Assembly (NCBI RefSeq): GCF_008039615.1
Contig: NZ_VDUZ01000064.1
Location: 1 to 48,598, forward strand
From: Vineibacter terrae
Lineage (GTDB): Bacteria; Pseudomonadota; Alphaproteobacteria; Reyranellales; Reyranellaceae
Reading direction: 5' to 3'
DNA: 48,598 nucleotides
Part shown: positions 42,854-48,598 of the stretch, in pieces
Layout: each line of letters opens with the position of its first letter
Position numbering within the stretch: the first letter of the stretch is position 1
Notes under the pieces: model-generated
The model's input: the letters and a program-made list of their open reading frames with translations, nothing else
What the model was told of the DNA's origin: nothing
The model's database searches: none
Translations under genes and position numbers: made by a program

Positions 42854-45361
42854 GTGGCTGAAGCAAATATGCGCGAAGCAGCCGGGCGCAAGCTCTGGTT
42901 CTACCTGGCTCTCGGCCTGGTGACGGCAGCGACCCTGATGCTGCAGATCATCGAGACCAGGATCATCTCGGTCATCTCCTGGTACCACCTCGCCTTCTTC
43001 ATCATCAGCATCGCCATGTTCGGCCTGACCGCCGGCGCGGTGGTCGTCTACCTGCGCCGGGCGCGGTTCCGGCCGGAACGGCTGTCCGCCGACCTCACGG
43101 TGGCGACGCTGGCCTTCGCCCTCACCACCGATCTCGCCATCCTCGTGCAATTGACGTTGACGACAGGGGCCTCGCCGTCGCTCACCACCTTTGTCGCCTG
43201 GACGTTGTTCGCCCTCTGTATCGCGCTGCCGTTCTTCTTCTCCGGCGTCGTCGTCAGCCTGGCGCTGACGCGCAGTCCCTATCCGGTCGGCAAGGTCTAT
43301 GGCGCCGACCTGATCGGCGCCGCCGCCGGCTGCATCGGGGTCCTGGCGATCCTGAACCTGACGACCGGGCCGGCGGCGGTCCTGTGGGTGGGCGCGCTCA
43401 TCGCGCTGGCAGCCCTGGCCTTCGCGCAAGCCGGGGGCGCGCCACTGGAGTGGCGCGCTTCCGGCGAACGCGGCATCGCCTCGCGGCTGTTCCGCCACCG
43501 CCGCGGCATCGTCGCCGGCTGCCTGGTGCTGGCGATCGCCAACACCCTCACGGACCACGGCGTGCGGCCGACCAACGTCAAGGACCACGTCGAGACGGCG
43601 GACAAGTACGCCTACGACCGCTGGAACTCATTCTCCCGCATCACCGTCAGCCAGACCGCGAACGAAGCGCCGTCGATGTTCGGGGCCTCGCCGCACCTGC
43701 CCCGCTCAACGACCGTCGACCAGCGATCGCTGCTCATCGACGGCGGCGCCGGCACCGCCCTGTACCGCTTCGACGGAAACCTCGAGGGCCTCGGCTTCCT
43801 GCGCTACGACGTGACCAACCTGGCGTATGCCATCCCGAACCTGAAGACGGGCGCCGTGATCGGCGTCGGCGGCGGCCGCGATGTGCTGTCGCAGCGACTC
43901 TTCGGCCTGAGCGACGTGACCGGCGTCGAGATCAACCCGATCATCATCGATGTCCTGCGCGCCCGCTTCGCCGGCTACACCGCGATCGCGGCCCTGGACG
44001 GCGTGACGTTCGAGGTCGACGAGGCGCGCAGCTGGTTCGCCCGCACGCCGCGCACCTTCGACGCCATCCAGATGAGCCTGATCGACACCTGGGCGGCGAC
44101 CGGCGCCGGCGCCTTCACGCTGACGGAGAACGGCCTCTACACCGTCGAGGCCTGGCAGCGCTTCCTCGGCCGGCTCAACCCGGGCGGCCTGTTCACGGTG
44201 AGCCGCTGGCATGCGCCCGGCGAGGTGAACGAGACCGGGCGCCTGGTCAGCCTTGCCGTCGCGACGTTGATCGAGAACGGCGCCGCCACGCCCCGGCGCC
44301 ACCTGTTCCTGGCCACTGCGGGCAACGTGGCGACGCTGATCGTGACGAAGCAGCCGATCGCGCCGGACGCGCTCGCGGCGCTGAAGGACGCCGCCAGCGC
44401 CAATGTTTTCACGGTGCTGCTCAGCCCCGACATGGCGGCGCCGTCCGCGATGCTGGAGAGCATCGTCACGGCCCGCGACCGCCCGGCGCTCAGCCGTGCC
44501 ACCGCCAGCTACTACCTCGACCTCACGCCGCCGACCGACGCGCGGCCCTTCTTCTTCAACCAGCTGCGGTTCGCCACGCTGCTCGACGCGAGCGTGTTCT
44601 CACGCTTCACCCACACAGGCGTGTTCGCCGGCAACCTGGTCGCGACGCTGACGCTGGCCATGCTCGTGCTGATCTCGCTGGCCCTTGTCGCCGCCACGAT
44701 CATCGTGCCGCTGCGGCCGACCGTCAGGGAGGCCGGCTGGGCGCTGGCCGCCGGCGGCACCGCCTATTTCGCCCTGATCGGCGCCGGCTTCATGATGATC
44801 GAGATCGCGCTCCTGCAGCGGATGAGCGTCTTCCTCGGGCATCCGGTCTACGCCCTCTCCGTCGTGCTGTTCAGCCTGATCCTGTGGACCGGCTTCGGCA
44901 GCCTGGCGTCGGAACGCGTGCCGCTCGACGGGCCCGGCAAGCTCGCCGTCTGGAGCCTGGCGAGCGCCGTCTATGTCTTCGCCCTGCCGTCCTGGCTGCC
45001 GCCGCTGCTCGCCACGCTCGACGGCGCCGACCTCACCCTGCGCGCCGGGCTTTGCGTGCTTGTGCTGGCGCCCGCCGGGCTGCTGATGGGCTTCGGCTTT
45101 CCCACCGGCATGCGCCTCGCCGGCGCGATCAGCAGCGGACCCACGCCGTGGTTCTGGGGAGTCAACGGCGCCGCGGGGGTTCTCGCCGCCAGCGTCGCCG
45201 TCGTCACGAGCATCGCCTTCGGCATCGACACGACGCTCAGGATCGGCGCAGCCTGCTACCTGCTGGTCGGCGTTCCGGCCATGGTGCTGATGACCGCCGG
45301 CGCCCGCTCCAGCCGGACGGCGTCTCACGCGTTGTCATCGAGCGCGGCCGCGGACGGCTAG
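42854..45361 (+). CDS. Large membrane protein with a spermidine-synthase-like domain
   Basis: An 835-residue protein in three parts. An N-terminal set of about seven membrane segments (residues about 15-215, beginning LWFYLALGLVTAATLMLQII) is followed by a soluble domain at about 260-570 with the aminopropyltransferase/methyltransferase-type nucleotide fold (GAVIGVGGGRDVLSQ and GVEINPIIIDV). A C-terminal set of six or so membrane segments ends the protein. The acidic residues used by spermidine synthases to bind polyamine are not obvious, so SAM binding is the safer guess. GTG 42854 has GGGAGGG just upstream; ATG 42869 is the alternative. Function is unknown; related proteins occur sporadically in many phyla. 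Confidence 0.78.
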   Translation: MAEANMREAAGRKLWFYLALGLVTAATLMLQIIETRIISVISWYHLAFFIISIAMFGLTAGAVVVYLRRARFRPERLSADLTVATLAFALTTDLAILVQLTLTTGASPSLTTFVAWTLFALCIALPFFFSGVVVSLALTRSPYPVGKVYGADLIGAAAGCIGVLAILNLTTGPAAVLWVGALIALAALAFAQAGGAPLEWRASGERGIASRLFRHRRGIVAGCLVLAIANTLTDHGVRPTNVKDHVETADKYAYDRWNSFSRITVSQTANEAPSMFGASPHLPRSTTVDQRSLLIDGGAGTALYRFDGNLEGLGFLRYDVTNLAYAIPNLKTGAVIGVGGGRDVLSQRLFGLSDVTGVEINPIIIDVLRARFAGYTAIAALDGVTFEVDEARSWFARTPRTFDAIQMSLIDTWAATGAGAFTLTENGLYTVEAWQRFLGRLNPGGLFTVSRWHAPGEVNETGRLVSLAVATLIENGAATPRRHLFLATAGNVATLIVTKQPIAPDALAALKDAASANVFTVLLSPDMAAPSAMLESIVTARDRPALSRATASYYLDLTPPTDARPFFFNQLRFATLLDASVFSRFTHTGVFAGNLVATLTLAMLVLISLALVAATIIVPLRPTVREAGWALAAGGTAYFALIGAGFMMIEIALLQRMSVFLGHPVYALSVVLFSLILWTGFGSLASERVPLDGPGKLAVWSLASAVYVFALPSWLPPLLATLDGADLTLRAGLCVLVLAPAGLLMGFGFPTGMRLAGAISSGPTPWFWGVNGAAGVLAASVAVVTSIAFGIDTTLRIGAACYLLVGVPAMVLMTAGARSSRTASHALSSSAAADG

Positions 45362-45380
45362 GACAGCCTTCTCGCCGCCT

Positions 45381-45824
45381 TCACTCCTTGGGCTCGGCCT
45401 CGTCAGCCGCATCGAGATCGCGCGCCACGTTGGGCGAATTCAGCAGCTCGCCGATGCGGTGCGCATGATCGAAGCTGTGGTCGAGCTCGAAGCGGAAGTC
45501 GGGCGCATGCCGCAGCTCGACGCGCTGCGCCACCTGGGCCCGGAACCAGGGCGCGGCGCGGCGCAGCGCCGCCATGACCCGCTCGCGGTCGGCGCCGGCC
45601 AGCGGCATCACGAACGCCGTGGCGCTGCGCAGATCGGGGCTGACATCGACCTCGGTCACGGTGACGGAGACGCCGCGCAGGTCGGGGTCGCGCATCTCGC
45701 CGCGCTCCAGCACGGCGGCAAGGACATGCCGCAGCTCTTCACCGACGCGCAGCTGGCGCGGTGACTTGGCCCGGCCGGCAGCATCGGCGCCGCGGGCACG
45801 GTCGGTGCGACGGTGGCGGGACAT
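45381..45824 (-). CDS. rbfA: Ribosome-binding factor A
   Basis: A 147-residue 30S maturation factor with a KH-like fold. The N-terminal RQLRVGEELRHVLAAVLERGEMRDPDL and the central SPDLRSATAFVMPLAG, followed by LRHAPDFRFELDHSFDHAHRIGELL, are the family pattern. AAGGA precedes the ATG. It lies after infB, as expected; the gene that normally follows, truB, has been displaced by a 7.7-kb insertion that begins just past its stop. Confidence 0.96.
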   Translation of the reverse strand: MSRHRRTDRARGADAAGRAKSPRQLRVGEELRHVLAAVLERGEMRDPDLRGVSVTVTEVDVSPDLRSATAFVMPLAGADRERVMAALRRAAPWFRAQVAQRVELRHAPDFRFELDHSFDHAHRIGELLNSPNVARDLDAADEAEPKE

Positions 45825-45845
45825 GGTGGGGTTCCTTGATCTTGC

Positions 45846-45974
45846 CCTTCCTCCTCACGCAATGGGGAGGTGCCCCGAAGGGGCGGAGGGGAGCCAACGT
45901 GGTCTTCGCAACTGAGACTACGTCGGGTCCCCCTCCGGCCTTCGGCCACCTCCCCCAGCAAAGCTGGGGGAGGG
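45846..45974. repeat. Dispersed palindrome, family B, copy 5
   Basis: CCTCCTCACGCAATGGGGAGG at the left and CCTCCCCCAGCAAAGCTGGG at the right frame a GGTGCCCCGAAGGGGCGGAG / CTCCGGCCTTCGGCCACC pair. It differs most from the others in sequence but has the same plan. It fills the gap between infB and rbfA, so the two genes share a transcript with a large hairpin between them. Confidence 0.75.
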
Positions 45975-45980
45975 TTAGTG

Positions 45981-48598
45981 CTACAGCGTCGGGCGGATCT
46001 CCTCGACATCGAAGCACTCGATGATGTCGCCCTCGCGGATATCCTCGTAGTTCTCGAACGCCATGCCGCACTCGAAGCCGGCGCCGACCTCGCGCACCTC
46101 GTCCTTGAAGCGCTTGAGGGTCTTGAGCGTGCCTTCGTGGATGACCGTGTTGTCGCGCAGCAGGCGAACCTTGGCGCCGCGCTTGACCTGGCCTTCCGTG
46201 ACGTAGCAGCCGCCGACATTGCCGACCTTGGTGATCCTGAACACCTGCCGGATCTCGGCGTTGCCCAGGAACGTCTCCTTGTAGGTCGGCTCGAGCAGGC
46301 CGGTCATCAACGCCCGCACGTCGTCGACGACGTTGTAGATGATCGAGTAGTAGCGCATCTCGACCTTGTCGCGCCGCGACATCTCGCGTGCCTGCGGGTT
46401 GGCGCGCACGTTGAAGCCGATGATCAGCGCCTTCGATGCGCGCGCCAGCGTCACGTCCGACTCGTTGACGCCGCCGACGCCGGAATAGAGCACGCGCACC
46501 GAGACCTTGTCGGTCGACTGCTTGGCCAGCGAGGCGGCAATCGCCTCGACCGAGCCCTGCACGTCGGCCTTGATCACGACCGGCAGCTCCTTGGCGGTGC
46601 CGGCGCGGATGCCGGCCAGCATCTCCTCCAGCGTGCCGCGGCCGCCCGCCGCCTTGGCAAGCTGCGCCTGCCGATCGCGCCGGGCGCGGTACTCGGCGAT
46701 CTCGCGGGCGCGGCTTTCGGTGTCGACGACGTGGAACTCGTCGCCCGCCTCGGGCGTGCCGTTCAGGCCCAGCACCTCGACCGGGAAGGCCGGGCCGGCG
46801 ACCTCGACGCTGTTGTTGCGGTCGTCGACCAGACGGCGCACGCGGCCCCACACGGCGCCGGCCACGAACACGTCGCCGGTGTGCAGCGTGCCGCGCTGCA
46901 CCAGCACGGTGGCCACCGAGCCGCGGCCCGGATCGAGCTTGGCCTCGACGATCGTGCCTTCGGCGGCGCGCTCCGGGTTGGCCTTCAGGTCGAGCAGCTC
47001 GGCCTGCAGCAGGATCGCCTCCTCGAGCTTGTCGAGGTTGGTCTTCTTCAGGGCCGAGACCTCGACCGACTGCACGTCGCCGCCGAACTCCTCGACCTGC
47101 ACCTCGTGCTGCAGCAGGGCCTGGCGCACGCGCGAGGCGTCGGCACCCGGCTTGTCGATCTTGTTGATGGCGACGATCATCGGCACGTGCGCCGCCTTGG
47201 CATGCGCAATCGCCTCGATGGTCTGCGGCATGATGCCGTCATCGGCCGCTACCACCAGCACGACGATGTCGGTGACCTTGGCGCCGCGCGCACGCATGGC
47301 GGTGAACGCCTCGTGGCCCGGGGTGTCAAGGAAGGTGATCTTCTGGCCCGAGGGCAGGTTCACCTGGTAGGCGCCGATGTGCTGCGTGATGCCGCCGGCC
47401 TCGTGCGCCGCCACGTCCGTCGCGCGCAGGGCGTCGAGCAGCGACGTCTTGCCGTGGTCGACGTGGCCCATGATGGTGACCACCGGCGGCCGCGACTGCA
47501 GCGCCTCGGGCGCATCCTGATCGGCGCCCAGGCCGACCTCGATGTCGCCTTCGGCGACACGCTTGGGCGTGTGGCCCATCTCCGACACCACCAGCTCGGC
47601 GGTGTCGGCGTCGAGCGTATGGTTGATGGTGACCAGCTGGCCCATCTTCATCAGGGTGCGGATCACGTCGGCGCCGCGCTCGCTCATGCGGTTGGCCAGA
47701 TCCTGCACTGAAATGCTCTCGGGGATGGTGACCTCGCGGTAGACCTTCTGCGCCGGCTCCGAAGCGCTGTACATCTTGCGCTTCTCTTTCTCGTTGGCGC
47801 GCCGCAAGGCGGCCAGCGAGCGTCCCCGCACCGTGTCCTCGTCGTTGAGCGCCGCGCCGACGTCGATCTTGCCCGTGCGCCGCTTCGGATCCTCGCGCCG
47901 GCCCGGCGTCGTCGGCCGCTTCGGCGGTGGCATCATCGGCGGCCGGCGCAGGGCGCCGCCCGGCCCGGCGGCACCCGCCGGCCGTGCGCCGACAGGACGC
48001 GGCGCGCCACCGGCAGGACGCGGCGCGCCGGCCCCGGCACGCGGCGCGGTCCGATCCTCGCGGCCGCCGTCGGCATCGAGCAGCTGCTGCGCGCGGTGGG
48101 CCGCGGCCGTCGACTGCGGCGCCTGGGCCTGGGCCTCGCGCAGACGCTTCTGGAGCTGGTCCTCGGCCTTTCGCCTGGCTTCCTCCTCGAGCTTCTTGCG
48201 CGCCTCCTCCTCGGCCGCGCGCCGCTCGGCCTCCTCACGCTGCTTGGCCAGCCGCACCTCTTCCTCGGCACGGCGGGCAGCTTCCTCGATCGCCCGCTGC
48301 CGGCGCAGCACTTCCTCCTTGCCAGCCTCGACCAGGGCGCGCGCGCGGGCTTCCTTCTCCTCGTCGGTCAGCGTGCGCAGCACGACGCCGCGGCCGGCCG
48401 GCGAGCGCGGCGGGCCACCACGGCCACCAGCAGGTCCGTGGCCAGGCCGCACGGTGCGTGCCGGACCTCCCGGTCCACCGGCACCGCGGTGTTGCGGCCC
48501 ACCAGCCGATCCCGGCCGGCCGGCCGGCGGAGCGCCGCGGGGCGCCACGGGCGGCGGCGCAGCACGCGGTGCGGCAGGAGGCGGGGCCGGCGGCGCGG
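45981..48598 (-). CDS. infB: Translation initiation factor IF-2, N-terminus outside the window
   Basis: The GTPase that brings fMet-tRNA to the ribosome. Read from the window edge, a Pro/Ala/Gly/Arg-rich stretch and a long charged helix ([21 protein letters not shown] onwards, with AEEEARKK repeats) precede the IF2_N segment. The GTP-binding core follows ([28 protein letters not shown]), then domains II and III and the C-terminal fMet-binding domain ending DVEEIRPTL. The frame stays open to base 48598 with no credible start, so the first part of the protein is missing here. Normal order infB-rbfA is kept. Confidence 0.97.
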   Translation of the reverse strand, partial: APPAPPPAAPRAAPPPVAPRGAPPAGRPGSAGGPQHRGAGGPGGPARTVRPGHGPAGGRGGPPRSPAGRGVVLRTLTDEEKEARARALVEAGKEEVLRRQRAIEEAARRAEEEVRLAKQREEAERRAAEEEARKKLEEEARRKAEDQLQKRLREAQAQAPQSTAAAHRAQQLLDADGGREDRTAPRAGAGAPRPAGGAPRPVGARPAGAAGPGGALRRPPMMPPPKRPTTPGRREDPKRRTGKIDVGAALNDEDTVRGRSLAALRRANEKEKRKMYSASEPAQKVYREVTIPESISVQDLANRMSERGADVIRTLMKMGQLVTINHTLDADTAELVVSEMGHTPKRVAEGDIEVGLGADQDAPEALQSRPPVVTIMGHVDHGKTSLLDALRATDVAAHEAGGITQHIGAYQVNLPSGQKITFLDTPGHEAFTAMRARGAKVTDIVVLVVAADDGIMPQTIEAIAHAKAAHVPMIVAINKIDKPGADASRVRQALLQHEVQVEEFGGDVQSVEVSALKKTNLDKLEEAILLQAELLDLKANPERAAEGTIVEAKLDPGRGSVATVLVQRGTLHTGDVFVAGAVWGRVRRLVDDRNNSVEVAGPAFPVEVLGLNGTPEAGDEFHVVDTESRAREIAEYRARRDRQAQLAKAAGGRGTLEEMLAGIRAGTAKELPVVIKADVQGSVEAIAASLAKQSTDKVSVRVLYSGVGGVNESDVTLARASKALIIGFNVRANPQAREMSRRDKVEMRYYSIIYNVVDDVRALMTGLLEPTYKETFLGNAEIRQVFRITKVGNVGGCYVTEGQVKRGAKVRLLRDNTVIHEGTLKTLKRFKDEVREVGAGFECGMAFENYEDIREGDIIECFDVEEIRPTL

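Noticed and set aside
45870-47711. 613-residue plus-strand frame
   Set aside because: It is antisense to infB and starts inside a palindrome.

Overview
The window is a high-GC (roughly two-thirds G+C) chromosomal segment from an alphaproteobacterium. The evidence is the gene order infB-rbfA-(truB-rpsO-pnp), the PlsB/MsrA/M23-PBP2 block, the divergent tesA/ybbAP pair, tripartite-tricarboxylate (TctC/Bug) binding proteins without partners, and GGAGG-type Shine-Dalgarno sites. Two families of long imperfect palindromes (five copies each) are scattered between genes. A Rhodospirillales/Reyranella-like origin is a guess from general style, not shown by the sequence.

Left part (1-11.4 kb): an AT-richer edge, a TetR regulator with a palindromic operator candidate, and a tightly coupled Rieske dioxygenase operon (alpha, short-chain dehydrogenase, beta) without its own ferredoxin or reductase. 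Then come a HEXXH metallopeptidase resembling family M91, a small unknown protein, an MBL-fold hydrolase, a Nudix hydrolase, and the divergent TesA esterase / YbbA-YbbP ABC system. A family-B palindrome forms the end of ybbA and the ribosome-binding region of ybbP.

Middle part (11.4-20.6 kb): a catabolic cluster for an unidentified carboxylic acid. It contains a 2-methylacyl-CoA racemase-like CaiB/BaiF enzyme, an AMP-forming acyl-CoA ligase, two TctC-type binding proteins (one broken by a deletion of about 70 bp), an IclR regulator, an SDR, an acyl-CoA dehydrogenase, a MaoC hydratase and a short citrate-synthase-superfamily lyase. The 12-mer ATATCGGAATAT occurs in front of the racemase gene and inside a perfect 18-bp palindrome between the binding-protein gene and the IclR gene, which suggests one regulon.

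Right-middle part (20.6-34 kb): an SH3-domain exported protein, a 2-hydroxyacid dehydrogenase, a YihY membrane protein, a DUF35/thiolase-like pair, a PlsB-type acyltransferase, MsrA, a MepM-like M23 endopeptidase translationally coupled to PBP2, a DsrE protein overlapping a MoeB-type E1 enzyme, and cysteine synthase.

Right part (34-48.6 kb): the translation/RNA operon on the minus strand, infB (cut by the window edge), rbfA, truB, rpsO and pnp. About 7.7 kb of unrelated genes separate rbfA from truB. This insert holds a decayed PLD-helicase-DUF3427 gene, two small unknown genes, a Fic protein, a phytanoyl-CoA-dioxygenase-like enzyme and a large membrane protein with a spermidine-synthase-like domain, mostly in the opposite orientation. 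No rRNA, tRNA, CRISPR array or intact insertion sequence was seen.
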